Source: Saccoglossus kowalevskii (taxonomy: Eukaryota; Hemichordata; Enteropneusta; Harrimaniidae). From it: a stretch of DNA of 64,000 nt. The position numbers and the translations under genes are program-made. The notes under the pieces are model-generated. The model did no database searches. It worked only from the letters and a program-made list of their open reading frames with translations, and was not told the origin of the DNA. The first letter of the stretch is position 1; the number at the start of each line of letters is the position of its first letter. Positions 32,220-45,580 of the stretch are shown piece by piece. The DNA lies in the NCBI RefSeq assembly GCF_000003605.2, contig NW_003140814.1:163692-227691 (forward strand), written 5' to 3'.

Positions 32220-34420
32220 AGCTATCCATTGTGTTCGAAATTGGCCTTCTAGGGAAATACAAACACAAGAATGGTACGACTATTTCAATACACTGTTTAA
32301 CCCTACTGAAAGTACAGACAGTGAGAATGATGAATTTTACGAATCAATAATAGAATATGTAAATACCATTGATATGCAAAATATAGAGGAATTCACTGAT
32401 ATTGACTATAGTATTTTAGATAATATGACAACTATGGAAGAGATTGATACAAGTGTTAATAGTTTATCAAATGGTAAACCATCGGGTATAGACGGTGTTC
32501 CAGCAGATTTTTTTAAAAATGCCCCGAATGCAATCCTTGATATTTTATGTAAATTGTTTAATTGACTCGGGTAAGTTTCCTGAATCTTGGTCACAAGGTA
32601 TGATATTTCCGGTATATAAAAAAGGTGCTAACATTTTGCCCAATGATTACAGAAGCATAACATTGCTCTCTGCACTTGGTAAAATACTTACTAGTATTCT
32701 GTGTGATCGAATACAAACATGGTTTGAAGTCTATTGTAAAACTGCGGAAGGAAGTTCAGGAAGGGTTATAGAACCACTGACAATATTTTTATCCTGAGCA
32801 CAATTATCAATAAATATTTGGCTTATTCTAAAAGTAGAATGTACTGCGCTTTTGTAGACTACAAAAAAGCGTTTGATAGGGTGAATCACTATAATTTATT
32901 TTATAAACTTGCTAAAGTCTTATACTCGATGTACAGCAATGTGACATCATGTGCTAAAACACCCCAAAGGTTAACCGAATTCTTTAAGTGCAGTTGCGGT
33001 ATCCAGCAAGGGTCGGTAATATCCCCACTTTTGTTTTGCTTTTTCGTAAATAACTTTGGACACAACGTATGTTTACTCGGCAGTTTATATTGGTTCTTTG
33101 CAATTATACTTTTTATTGTACGCTGATGATTTATGTTTGTTTAGTAGTAGTGTAATTGGTCCTCAGCGGCTATTAAATAAGTTATCATGTTTTTGTCATA
33201 AATAGAAACTAACTGTAAATATCTCCAAAACTAAAATTATTGTATTCAAGAGATGGGGGGAGGTTGGAAAATAACGAGAAGTGGTTTTTTGATGAAGATA
33301 ACATTTATGTGGTACCTCTTTATATTTATTTGGGTATTGTATTTTACTCATTTGGGGCATGGTTCCAAGCTCAACAAACAATCTCGCAGCAAGCTAGTAA
33401 ATCTATTTTGGGGTTAAAAAGACCATGTTTCAATAAGTACACTAATTTACCCATTGATATACTGTTTACAATATTTGACCAAAAAAAATATTACCTATAC
33501 TACTTTATGGATGTGAAATTTGGGAGTTCCATGATGCAAAAGCCATTGAAAGAGTGCATAATAAGTTTTGCAAATATGTCCTAAAAGTGGGTAGAAATTC
33601 GTCTAATGTGGCTATAAGGGGAGAATTGGTGCGGTACACCCTCAAAGTGCGAATGCATTTACGAATTATTAAATATTAGTTACATATTATAGGTATGGAT
33701 CAAAGTAGATATGTATATCAATACTATCAATATCAATACAATAAAGCTGAAAACAATCAACAATGTTGGGCTTTATCTGTCAAATATCTTTTGTTAACTA
33801 GTGAAACTATATTTTTGAGTTCATTTAAGCAGCGTTGTGTGGATATTGATATCCAGAATTGGTTCACTGAGCTAAATGAAAGTCCAAAACTCGAAACGTA
33901 CAGATCTTTTAAAATACTGTTTGTTTTTGAAGAATGTATATCCAATATAGACAAAAACTGTTTACGAAGGGAGTTATGTAACTTTCGAATTTCAGCCCAC
34001 AATTTGTATATTGACACAGGAAGAAGAGAAAATGTACCAAGAATAGATAGATTATGTAAATTCTGTAAAAATCTTGATGAAAACGAGTTTCATATTCTAA
34101 TTTATTGTCCACATACAGTATTTGGATTTGAGAGAGAAATATATTCCACAATACTATTTTAATCACCCAGTTATCCAGTTATTGAAAACCAACAACAAAC
34201 AAATGTAAAGGAACCTTGAACGTTTTTTACAATATACATTTTTAAGTAGGGAGAGTTGAGAAATAATTAATATAATTATTATCTATATTGATGATAAATA
34301 TTTTATTTTCATTTGTTAAATATACTTCCTTGTGTTCAATAGAATTACTTTATATTTTCACATTTGTACATAAGGCCGGTGGCCAAAGTACTGAATAACG
34401 TCTCATTATTATTATAAAGA
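32220..34420 (+). mobile_element. 5'-truncated non-LTR retrotransposon (LINE), reverse transcriptase part
   Basis: About 2.2 kb read across several frames. In order: a linker before the RT (YFNTLFNPTES); NGKPSGIDGVPADFF; GKFPESWSQGMIFPVYKKGA and NDYRSITLLSALGKI; motif A CAFVDYKKAFDRVNH (about 32848-32892); motif B CGIQQGSVISPLLF (about 32995-33036); motif C YADD at 33119-33130; a thumb region with ERVHNKFCKYVLKVGRNSSN; and a C-terminal finger-like region (DTGRRENVPRIDRLCKFC, then FHILIYCP). The endonuclease and ORF1 parts are absent, as expected for 5' truncation. At least five frame changes or stops make it inactive. The 3' UTR ends near AATAACGTCTCATTATTATT. It belongs to the CR1/L2/Jockey group; the clade is not resolved. 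Confidence 0.85.
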
Positions 34421-37400
34421 AATTGTCTGGGACTGGGACAGTAACGTACACGTGAAACCAGTTACGATTTCCCTGAAAAACTATATACTTGTGTGTCCAT
34501 TCCCCTTTTAGTGTGTTACACATCATATATTAAAAATATACAGACACTACAAACCACGAAGGTGAGTTTCGATCAAAACCTTTTTAGTCTGAAAAGCTGC
34601 ATTTCACTTATAAACAAATACGATTGGTAATCCGTAATACTGAGATTGATTCTTACAGTAACTAAAAATAACAAATTGACAAAACAAATGTTGACTATTG
34701 AATACACATCTAAGAAAAAATTATATTTGATCTGCCATAACCAAAGAAATCCCAGGCGTACATTAATCAGCGATGATTAAATTAAATACCAAATTAATGC
34801 CAATCACTACTAGCGTGATGGTATAATATCATATTGGTTGGATGAATTGCAATACCGGAACATTGTCCTGGATTTGATATTGGAATATTTGGCCCTGGTG
34901 GTTAGGTATTAGCTTTGTTTTCATGAGCACCGTGGAATGTTATCTAGGATTGGCGGTAGAATTTTGTATTTCTGTATTGCCTGGTGATATAATTGTAAAA
35001 ATGAAAAAAAGTATGGTAATCACATTCGGTAATTATGGTAGTTTTTGCACGTTACTGTTCCACACATTGTCATATTTGTCTTTTAATCCACTAAATAAAT
35101 GATAGATGCAGAAATGTAACATACATTATATAATTTACAGTATATTATAATAGTTCAGTAAGTCAAGGCCGTAATAAAGAAACACAACCACAGAGATATA
35201 TTATTCTGTTTAATCCAAGTCTGCTTATTTAAGGTAAACGCCTATTTTATGAATGCAAATACATGTACTCTGAATTCACTCATCTTCCAATAAATGGTAC
35301 TTCTAGGCAAAACAGTTGGTGGTCACAACCTTGATTTACGAGAAAATGATGGTTGTATTTGTAGTGGATATTGGTCATTTTCAAGTTGTCATATTATAAC
35401 ACTCTTATCGTATATTCATGTGGCAGAGATATGCCATATCTCAAACTGTAGACTGGTGACGTAGGCTGAACAAATATATCTTGTGAAAGATGGGGTACTT
35501 GTTGTAATGTGGGTTTTAAAAAGTGTAAAAAAAATGCAATTTTCTTCTTTATCATTATGCTCTACTATGGAATTGTTTTTAAAAATATCGTTTTTTTTTT
35601 GGAAAATAATAGAACAGGTTTCACAAAATAAGTCACCAAAACACACGAAAGAATGCTATTCATGGTGCCATAGGACAATATCTCTATGATATTACACAAT
35701 AAGTAATGTCATGCGATTTATGAGTAGGCTTCTACCTTCTACCTCGTCGAAATAATGTACCCGTTACATGATATGTAAATACAGGAAAACGAAGATACGT
35801 ACATCACAACATTGATAGTGGGATTCGAACTCGTGATTACCATAAAGCGCCTCGTCAATACGGGCATACCTGCCTGAAATAAACAGTGCCAGATGAAGCG
35901 TAATAAGCACGAATCTCGGGCATATACAGGCAACGCATAGTATGTAACTACGCACATATACTCCAAAGATTCGTGGGTCAATACGAACCCTACATACTGT
36001 TACGATTATCATCATAGATATTTCTGTTCACCACTATAATCGATATGCAGGGATTGAATAAATGTAGTCGCTGTGTCACAATAAATGAATCCAAATAGAT
36101 TAGAATCGTACGTAAATTCACTGTTCTGAATGTTTCATACGGTATGTATTCAACAAATACACGTGTCATCTTCCAAAATTGGGTAATTGTGTACTTATTG
36201 ATTGTTTAATCTTACTGAAGAAAAGCCTTTTTCGAGATATCGAAACTGTGTATACTGTTAACGCCGACCCCGGAGATACAATGATATGGATATGATGCAT
36301 ACGGCCTTCATACCTGTATGCAGATATCCCCTCTCGGGATATCTAGAACTACATACTCTACGAATTCTCAATGTTTAGTAATATCGGGTAGCCGATGCGT
36401 AGAGATGATGTTGACGTATAATGAAACCTGCTCAATGAACTGATATCACGAAATATTTATCATGAATAAACATGCTGAAATATAATATTCTTTTATTTTA
36501 TTGTTATATATTTGGTTGTTAACGACTCGTGTGCAATATACATGATTCAAACATGTGTTATTTTACGTAGCAATGGATTTTTATTTTTTCCAATTCGTTG
36601 TCCAAACATCAAATCATTTTGACTGTATAGCTGTAGTATTGTAATTTTAATTTCTCAATTTTATTGAAACAACTTTTTTCCTATTTCTACAATGTATTTC
36701 ATACATTGTAAGCAATTATCGTCGCGAAAAGACAAGATGAATGGCCAGAAATAGGCAAAATAGAGTGTTGTATGTTGTTAACTCTGAGGCATCCGTATAA
36801 TCCCCTTCCAAAACGTGTCGTTTAGGGGTGCTTCGGGAAACGGAAAATTGAAATCCGCATCCATGCTTGCAACAGGAAAAATAATTAGTTACATTATCTC
36901 ACTGATAACCGTATGGCATTTCGCCAAACCAACTGCGTCATAATATTACGGGACGCCATGGCCTCGCCCTGACGTTTCTTGGGTATGGAATGGTTATTTT
37001 TCACGGGGGATCCGGTGTATCCCGCGGCAGTATTTCCAAGGAAGCGAAGCTAGTAAAAATACAGCATGGATAAACCGCGTAGGGCAAATTCATATCAGCG
37101 ATATCAAAGAATGAATGACATCTCCATCCCGCCAGAGACTCGGCACCTAAATACACGGCACCTAAAGACGATTTATTTTGCAAACATTTTGAATACACGG
37201 GCTTAGGTATGAGTATAGGACCGCGGGTCTACGCGATGTGTGTGTATATCTTGAACTGATCAATAATGTTCACTATAAAATAAGGATTTGTTTAGAATAT
37301 CAACTCAATGCATTGTCCATAGAAAAGTTAATATATCAACAAGTATAGCTCCTGAGGCAAGACAGTGTATGGTTACAACCAGGCTCAGGCTGTCAGGAGT

Positions 37401-40397
37401 GCAATACGTGCTTTCGTGTAGCTAAAATGAATTTGCCAAAACACAGAAACATTAATTCATGAAATTACAGTTTACAAAGACAATATATGTAATTTGAAAA
37501 AAGAAAACTTGCCCATTTCTCATTGCCACTATTTTCATTGCCAACAGTTTAGGAAAGTTTATTCATAAAATGTTAGTACTGTGTATTATATATTGATGTT
37601 CTGTCGTGAGTTTCTTGAGCTTAAATAATGTTCAAAATTCAAATGGGTCAATGAGGACTCTATGCGGTAAGTCTTGGGACTACACCTAATGTAAATCACA
37701 TAGATGGTGAGATATGGTAGGATTCTGCTGTACTTGGTCTTGGTGGCACACCTGTCTCGAAAAAACAGGTCGACCAAGGTAGAAACCAGCAGTGATACAT
37801 ATATCCCTAACACAGCTTACTAGTATTTAACATATAAGTTATGATTATAAGGAAGCAGGTCTTGTTGCTACAACATACTCAAATTCACATGGCTATTGGT
37901 GACTGGTCTTGGCGGTAAACCTTATCTGAAAAATGAGTGAATCTGAGCAGCAATCTAGGTCGATTAGTCTTAGTATGAACCACAATTCGTATGGGTAACA
38001 GTAGGAGTCTATGGAAGGTGGCAAACTCATTCCGAAGACTTTGGACTAAAGTGGTATATATGGCACTTGATAGGACTATGTATGAGTCTAAGGGCAGTAG
38101 GTTTGGACTAATACCAACCCCAAAACACATGAGGCAAATATATTCTAGGGTAACGAATTAATACACACGTGGGAAAGTATCTGAGATGCCGGTAACAACC
38201 AATGATACAGTCATACTCTTTCGAACATGGCGCTGATTTTCAGAGAAACGAGCGTTTCAGAGACAACTGTGCATCATTAAATCAGCAATATTCAAGCAGA
38301 AAACGATTTTTGTTATCATGATTGAGTACATCAATCAACCGTACATTGACCCATGGGTCTTTGCGCTAAACTCTCACGTAGGTGTAGCGAAATGATCAAG
38401 AGGTTGTTTAAAAAAGAATTGGAAATTGGTTCACAATTCTATGCAGCATAAAACAACGCATTACGTGAAACCTGTGCGTGTCTTGCCTATTTCGTGTGCT
38501 GTGATGTCAATACAAACAGAGAACAACCCAGGATATATCTTTCTAAAAGAAATTCACCTCCGTGTATAAATACTAGTATTCCCCGATTTGGTTGCAATGT
38601 ACACGTTTCTAAATACTAAATTTTCTACCCATGGACGCCACGATAATATTCTAATAATAAAGAGATTCTTACTTGTACGGTAAAATTGATATTATAGTAT
38701 ATTGGTATAACAGATATACGTACGTATCATATTCATATCATTGTATCCATAGTAACAACGTTAATAATATTCACCGTTTCAGTATCTCGAAAGAAGGTTT
38801 CACATTCCAATTATACAGATATCGGAATAAAATAATGAATGATATATAAGGTTCATTTTAGCCACAGGGATATTCACGTGACAAGATACCGATGTTGATA
38901 ATCATTTGAAGTGAATAGTATTCGCACTGGATTCTGATTATGGGTTTATCTGCACGTATGCCGGCTAGATGACATATCTCTTTGCTATATTGGAACGATA
39001 AACACTTCAATGGCCACAGAATTACCCAATTACACAATCATGACATTTTAGGAGATGATATCCGTATTATTGAACACGTATCACTTAGAGGGGCAGAACG
39101 CATAGCTCTACAATCAATTCTATGACATTTTGAACAATTGCTATTAGATTCATTGCGTGGTGTAAGTTAAGTCAGGTGAGAGTTCGCCCAGTGTCATGGC
39201 AACGCTTATATTCAAACTTTCTCTGAATCTGACGACATTGTTGTTAACTTGACAACTTTGTCGCCCGACTTATTTGTTCCGGTTGCTGATACATTTCATA
39301 GTTGGTAATGATATCTGACACACGATGTTGCCGCTGGTACTAATCTTGGGTTCTGAGATGAGCTGGCGTCACTGCGAATATTTTCAGCAGGTCGGCTCAT
39401 ATTTGTTGAAATGTGTATATATTTATTTCCACTCTCGAATTATGGAAAAATACAATATTAAGTTATTGAAATACAAGTTATTAACTATGTACATTATTCC
39501 TTTATGTTATAAATAGATTTTATAAATTATCACTTTTTGCTTTCATCCAGCGGGAAATTGTTTACAAAAAGGGAATAATATTATTTATTAGGAAAGATAG
39601 CTGATGATTTAATTGATAAGTCACATCATGGTGGCTGATTCGCCATCTGATATCTACCAAAGATGAGATGAATAGGATGAGACGTGGCAGGCAGGTCCAG
39701 CGATAAACTAATTTTGTTATTGACGGATTGGATTAGTATTAACGTAATCCTTGATCTCGCGAGGAAGATGTCGACTTGCAAGGTTTTGGATGCTAATCTT
39801 ATTTTAATAGGGAAGCACTGCTTCCCCATGGTCACGACTAATAATGACATACGGGCAATAAGAACCATAAAAATGAAGACATATTCAGTACGGTAAGAGT
39901 ATTCATATAGACGGTCAAAAGGGAAATAACCATGCGCCGAGTGTGGTAAAACAGCAGTACACATTCTTATGGGCGATTGGGCATAAAAAAAAATATTTTT
40001 GTGTAAAAATGATTCTTTGTTTGACGTCACCGCGCTCCTAGAATTTCGTTAAAATTGATGGAAACGAGTATGCAGATATGTTGAGGCAAATTCCATTGTG
40101 TTAATTCTGTTGCCAAGTTACTGTTGATTGAAATTGACACTGATGTTTCCAAAGTTTAAATTCTGCGATTTGCAACAGTTTTTTTAGTTGTCGATAAAAA
40201 CACGGTTACTAGAAGAGTAACCGTGATTAAAGTGAGAAAGTTAAGATTTGGTTTCCGGTTAGGGTTATTTTGAACATTTTCCGTAGTGTGTTATTTTGAA
40301 CATTTTCAGGTAAACCGTTCTCACGTTTTCCACTGATCCGTGTAACAATGGTATTTGTAACCATGATGGTAAAGAATGGAACACTATTGAGGGGGGG
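34421..40397. other. Long gene-poor stretch
   Basis: Contains the dispersed repeat at 35305-35440. A tRNA-like B box lies on the - strand near 35820 (GAGTTCGAATCCC), probably SINE debris. 37590-38130 holds vaguely repetitive text (CTTGGTCTTGGTGGC near 37735, CTGGTCTTGGCGGTAAAC near 37902). The - strand open frame at 37001-37198 has no motif. No gene could be supported. Confidence 0.35.
35305..35440 (+). repeat. Dispersed repeat, copy 2 of 3
   Basis: GGTGGTCACAACC, then ACGAGAAAATGATGGTTGTA and GTGGATATTGGTCATTTTC, ending near GTGGCAGAGATAT. It shares its layout with 49560-49700 and with the - strand copy at 21890-21985. Confidence 0.5.
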
Positions 40398-40512
40398 GTG
40401 TAACCTCTCAGTTTGTACTCGCTGATCTGCGCAACAGTCAAAGTCAAAGCCATCTTTGTTTATATAAGACCGATATCTCGCGCATGCGTGGCGCGACAAC
40501 CACGCCCTTTAA
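40398..40512. mobile_element. TTAA-flanked MITE, family B, 5'-eroded copy
   Basis: CTCAGTTTGTACTCGCTGAT, GCAACAGTCAAAGTC, GCCATCTTTGTTTATATAAG and GCATGCGTGGCGCGACAACC, ending CGCCCTTTAA at 40512. This is the same sequence as 45458-45580. The first few bases (TTAAAGCTTGG) are replaced by a run of G and T. Confidence 0.65.
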
Positions 40513-40600
40513 AGCTAGAGTGAGATATCAAACATAGTCGCGAATGTCTTACAGAAATCCCCAATTAAATAATATCGAATGGCGCATTAGAACAGCTCAT

Positions 40601-40650
40601 TACGGTGTAGTATAAATGCATATACGGTGTAATATAAATGCATATTAGTC
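40601..40650. repeat. Short tandem duplication, about 24 bp x 2
   Basis: ACGGTGTAGTATAAATGCAT is followed directly by ACGGTGTAATATAAATGCAT. Confidence 0.6.
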
Positions 40651-41261
40651 TTATTGGCGCTAATATTTCATTTGTGAAAAGTGTCGCGTTTTTTTGTTTT
40701 TTGTTTTAACGGGGCCATGAGTGATAAGACTCACGTCATGACGTCACGATAAATAGAAACATGTATCTCCCGATTGAATCGTACATCCGGGCAAACAGTG
40801 TTTGTATTTCACTAATCAGACGTCGACAAGCTTATCCTCCGCTCTATCTCAGTAAAAAAAAAATCTTGGATGGGTATGCACGTGAAATCTTACCGAATAC
40901 ACTTCCTGGTGACGATCGGCCGTACTGTTGAATTCGTAATAGATTTCGTGGAGAGTATTAATACATTCGTCACTACTAACATCGAATCAAATTAATTTGA
41001 TTCAGAGCATAGGTATTCATGAATGAACCCAAAAGGTCTCATATCCTGGTGATTACCGGTACAAATTCACTGTCAATTAAAATTCATCAACCCCCCACCC
41101 CGCAAAAAACAAAACAAAAAAACAAACAGATTACAAAAAAAATGGCGGATAATATTATAAATTATTGCTCTTGGATTTTGAAGTATTTTTCTATATTTTT
41201 TTTGATAAATTTATTTAGTTTTGATCAAAATGTCCAGAAAAAAAATAACCTGGGTTTTATT

Positions 41262-41323
41262 TTGTTATCGTCGCTTGGGACTCAATTCCCGCGCATGCGT
41301 AGATGACGACCCCTCCGCTTTAA
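41262..41323. mobile_element. Family D TTAA element end
   Basis: TATCGTCGCTTGGGACTCAA, then GCGCATGCGTAGATGACGAC and CCCTCCGCT before TTAA at 41320-41323. It is the reverse complement of 14833 onwards. The partner end was not found. Confidence 0.5.
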
Positions 41324-42013
41324 GTCAAGCCAATAATAAACAAGAAATGTGCAAAATATTCAACACTGTCCCAAGTCGTATGTATCCATTCTGTTACATT
41401 ATACGTAAAATGCAATACACAAGAATGTACATAAATATAATAGCGTTATTCAATACTGCGTGTGATCCAATTTGATCCTGGTTCGCTATACACGCTCTGC
41501 CACTTATCATTTTAATAAGTCGCTCACAAGAACGCCACCAATAAATCCAAGACTGTCAAATCGGCCAGGGTTACTGACATTTTAAAGCGCTATAATATAT
41601 AATGCAGTGTATATCAAATGCGGTGTGTACGTCGCATTGGACGTATCGTGTTGTGCTTCCTGTAACGAGCGTACGAATTTTGCACAAACATGGTTTGTTA
41701 ACACGCGTTTCATACGTCGAGTGGGACCCCTTCAAACATGACGCGGTGCAAATACTGTGGCGCTTTATATTTTACTAAGGCAGGACAAATAATGAAAATC
41801 GCGTACATTTACACCATACGGAGTTGTCATCGTCGTCACCTCCACATTATTCGTGTTAATTTTCCAAAATCATAAGCTGCTTATTTTCAAGTTTGAAAAA
41901 ACATAAGAGAATACAAAGAAATTATTTCGATTCCGGGGTCGCCCTAGCGTTATAAAAAACACACCGCGTTGCGTTTGAAATGGGTCCCATGCGTGGTGTG
42001 GTGACTGTGACGC

Positions 42014-42840
42014 TTAAAGGGCGGTAGTCGTCGCGCTGCGCATGCGTCATTTATGTTGATTAAAGGAAACATCAATCCAAACAACATAATGTCCCTAAAG
42101 CTCCACAAATGTAGGAGAATGCAATTTACAGTTTTTTTTTATATATTACTTTTCATTCTCTAGATATTCAACTTTATATCAGTATTATGTAGTCATCCAT
42201 CTTGATTCTCAAGCAAAGGATTATGGGTGAAGTATGACATCGTAGAATCTGTTGTCAGAAATTGAAAAAAAATATTTCATTTATAACATGAGAAATACTG
42301 ATGCGAATTAGTTCAAATTTCCGTTGTGCATGTTACTCATGTATATAATTATAGTAATGGAAATTAGAATATTACAAATGCACATCATGTAAAGATATTG
42401 CTAAAAACGTTAAAAAAATAAAAATCGATATTTTAGTCGTAAAATATAGAATGACACTTTTTTGTCCCCTTTTTGTGGTCAACATGTAATATATAACTTA
42501 TATAACCTACTCACACCGGTAAATTGTATACAATATAAGGAAATTTGAGCATTTGGTGAAAAAACATAAAAATAAATATTTTCAGTTCTGTTTCCATGAC
42601 AACTATTTTATAAACATGGATGGCACCAGTACATGTATGCTACCTATTTATAAACTTTCAGCCAATTTGAAGTTCAACTTTTGAAGTTATAGATGAAATC
42701 ATTTTTTCAATTTCTGACAACAGAATCTATCTTTTTCTTTAGAGGTCATTATGTTGTTTGGATTGATGTTTCCTTTAACATTGATTTTCCCACAATCCAA
42801 TGCGCTCTTCTAATGGAAATCACAAGCATGAGGTTTGACC
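42014..42840. mobile_element. Family C TTAA element interrupted by another TTAA element
   Basis: The left part, 42014-42063, begins TTAAAGGGCGGTAGTCGTCG and continues GCGCTGCGCATGCGTC. The right part, 42775-42840, contains CACAATCCAATGCGCTCTTC and GAGGTTTGACC. Together they match 15923-16036 (also family C), where the two parts are contiguous. The interruption is the separate element at 42064-42774. Confidence 0.7.
42064..42774. mobile_element. 711-bp TTAA-flanked DNA element nested in a family C MITE
   Basis: Perfect 28-bp terminal inverted repeats begin AGGAAACATCAATCCAAACA and are flanked by TTAA on both sides (42060-42063 and 42775-42778). Further inside, ATCTGTTGTCAGAAATTG (about 42247) has an inverted partner near 42700, so the arms are longer but interrupted by a stretch of about 150 bp present only in the left arm. 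There is no transposase ORF, so it is non-autonomous. Confidence 0.85.
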
Positions 42841-43800
42841 TGGGCGCAACATGCACTGAGTACCGCCGGTGACTCTTTCGATACTATCCAATCACCAAAA
42901 GAAATATATGACAAGAGAACTGGTGATGGTTGTGAACCATAACTGCCTCAACACAAAGGCTGTTGTGTAATACCAGGGAATGTAAAGGTAAATAGATCGT
43001 AGTGTTACCTCTGTGTTATTTACAATATATCTGAATTAACCTTCATTATAAGGGACAATATGGGAGTAGAAGCAAGGCTGGGTAAATTTTGCGAAATAGT
43101 AGTTAGTTAGAATTACCAGACATTGTGGGATATAAAGAAGTGGCCTATTAACCCATGAAACATACTCGCACATATCCATACATATCTTATTGTGTGGGGC
43201 AAAGCTGTCATGTACACAATCACAATAATTGGAAATGGTTTCATAACAGAAAAAAAGTGTTATTACTGTAAATAATTATGAACAATAAAAACTAAAATTT
43301 AGAAAAACTATGAACAAAAAATAATGAAAGTCTGTGATTTTCTGTACAGTTTCCAGGAAATTATTAACTGAACCATAACATTTATAAAAAGCACAGTGCT
43401 GAGATTCACTTCGGGTATATCAGAAATATAATCTTACAATTGCATACGAGTCGTCAAAACATACAGTTTGGTGACATAATTCAAATTTTGTATAGTTCAA
43501 TATGCATACAACCACCCATATACTGGTATATTTTGACAATAAACCCTCCTTTCAAATTGTGCAAATACAAACAAGACATTAAACCTTCCTGATAGTAACA
43601 TGTAAGCGTTGTATAAATCCGAATGAAAAGTCTAGAGTCACGGCGAATACTTCTATCGAGTCGCCCATTTAAAAATCTCTTCAACTATCCAAGGCCAATC
43701 ACTAATGTGCGGGGTCATTAATTAAATAATATTAATTTTATTAACACTTACACATTACCCGGAGGGATTGACAATGGCTACAAATGTTTAAGAAAGAATA
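42841..43800. other. Gene-poor stretch
   Basis: AT-rich with no supported feature before the AAAAT microsatellite. Confidence 0.35.
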
Positions 43801-43812
43801 AAACATTGAAAT

Positions 43813-43980
43813 GAAATAAAATAAAATGAAATGAAATAAAATAAAATAAAATAAAATAAAATAAAATAAAATAAAATAAAATAAAATAAAATAAAATAAA
43901 ATAAAATAAAATAAAATAAAATAAAATAAAATAAAATAAAATAAAATAAAATAAAATAAAATAAAATAAAATAAAATAAA
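43813..43980. repeat. AAAAT pentanucleotide microsatellite
   Basis: About 30 almost pure units of AAAAT with a few ATGAA variants at the left end. The reverse-strand frames rich in Phe, Ile, Leu and Tyr are repeat artefacts. Confidence 0.97.
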
Positions 43981-44145
43981 AACATACAAAAAACCAAGCT
44001 AATACATTACTGTAACAGAGAAAGAAAATATTAAGACTAAATTATTATACAATAAAAAGATAGAAAAAATGCAAAACTTAACTGGGAAAGAAAATTGTCG
44101 CTGGGGTTGCTGTCTTATTTCAAACACTTCTTTAGGTATCTTGCT

Positions 44146-44362
44146 NNNNNNNNNNNNNNNNNNNNNNNNNNNNNNNNNNNNNNNNNNNNNNNNNNNNNNN
44201 NNNNNNNNNNNNNNNNNNNNNNNNNNNNNNNNNNNNNNNNNNNNNNNNNNNNNNNNNNNNNNNNNNNNNNNNNNNNNNNNNNNNNNNNNNNNNNNNNNNN
44301 NNNNNNNNNNNNNNNNNNNNNNNNNNNNNNNNNNNNNNNNNNNNNNNNNNNNNNNNNNNNNN
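44146..44362. other. Assembly gap, 217 N
   Basis: A run of 217 Ns. Frames reading through it are artefacts. Confidence 1.
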
Positions 44363-45457
44363 AATCTATTGCAAGGGTATTCCGTTGTCACTGCCAGTCT
44401 CAGTTTTAAAGTTATGGCCACTGAGGCGGAATTATTTAAATTTTCGCGCATCTCAATATTTTGCAGGGTAACAAGGTAGGTTTCAAAAGCAAAATTGTTT
44501 TTTAATTCTCTGTATTCTCTTAATTTATTTATATTCCATTTTGTTTTGATTGATTGTCGTTTTGTAATTCACTTTTCCAAGTTGATATAAACGATATTTG
44601 TATATTTTTATTAATTTGTCCTAATTGCCTTGCTGTTAGAATGTCATTGTTGTCAACCAGGTTAGACTGGTTGATGTTATTCAAAGGGGAGTCTACCATT
44701 TACTATTAATTTCTTAATATTAGTAATTTACTATTAAACTTGAAAACATCGTAATGTTATTACTTCTACACCAGGTAACACCAATTAAAACCAACATCGA
44801 TTTAGAATTACTGTGGCCAATGACATTGAACTTTGCTCTTCCATAAAGCAGCAGTTTCCCTCTTCTAATAATCAAAACTACCCTTGATACCCTGGCGAAG
44901 TATGTCCATTGTTTCACAACAACGACTGTCCCAAGGGATTTTCGTCTTCTCAATTTCTCAAGATAAACGTCCCAAGGTTGTTTTGTTTACTAGAAGGAAA
45001 TGTCCTTTGGCAGCATTTCTTGAATTAATTTCCATTGCACAAAAAAGCAGCAAATACTGTTACTGAAGCACATAATTGGCATGAATTATTTCCCCGGTCA
45101 TTCACACAACTGCAAATCAAGACTTTTGCCGCATCCATAGTTGTTGACAGCCGATGGATGATGATGGATGTATTGTGACGTATTTTGACCCCCGAATTCT
45201 GACCTTGCATTCTTGCCACATTTACTGCCCTTTCATACCCGTACAATTTCCTTTCATTATTTCATCCAGATTCCATGATATTTTATATTTAAAACCAACC
45301 TTTAATTCACAGTCACTCTAGTTTTCACTTTTCTAAAATTATCTTACTGATCAAAAGACTTTTCACTCCCATCATGCAATCTCCCATGGTACTTCCGCAG
45401 ACACAGCTGCGATCGCCAACATATCTAAAAATAACCTCGCTCTCAGGAGCTGAGGAA
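44363..45457. other. Gene-poor stretch after the gap
   Basis: No recognised protein, RNA gene or repeat. A short hairpin (CAACCAGGTTAGACTGGTTG near 44655-44674) is the only structure noted. Confidence 0.35.
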
Positions 45458-45580
45458 TTAAAGCTTGGTAACGTTTCAGTTTGTACTCGCTGATTTGCGC
45501 AACAGTCAAAGTCGCCATCTTTGTTTACATGAGACCCATATATCTCGCGCAGGCGTTGCGTGACGACTATCGCCCTTTAA
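45458..45580. mobile_element. TTAA-flanked MITE, family B, full copy
   Basis: 123 bp with TTAA at 45458-45461 and 45577-45580. The left end is AGCTTGGTAACGTTTCAGTT. The right end read in reverse is AGGGCGATAGTCGTCACGCA. The ends are not inverted repeats of each other beyond the first few bases. Other copies are at 16063-16185 and 40398-40512. Confidence 0.75.

Noticed and set aside
35800-35880. tRNA gene on the - strand (GAGTTCGAATCCC)
   Set aside because: Only the B-box-like part is convincing. No cloverleaf with a 7-bp acceptor stem could be folded by eye; more likely SINE debris.
39626-40030. A 134-codon - strand gene
   Set aside because: No family resemblance, and a second frame on the + strand is open over the same DNA, as chance would give.
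43741-43997. Phe/Ile/Leu/Tyr-rich ORFs resembling membrane proteins
   Set aside because: Direct translation of the AAAAT microsatellite.
44069-44479. ORFs across the 217-N gap
   Set aside because: Open only because Ns contain no stops.
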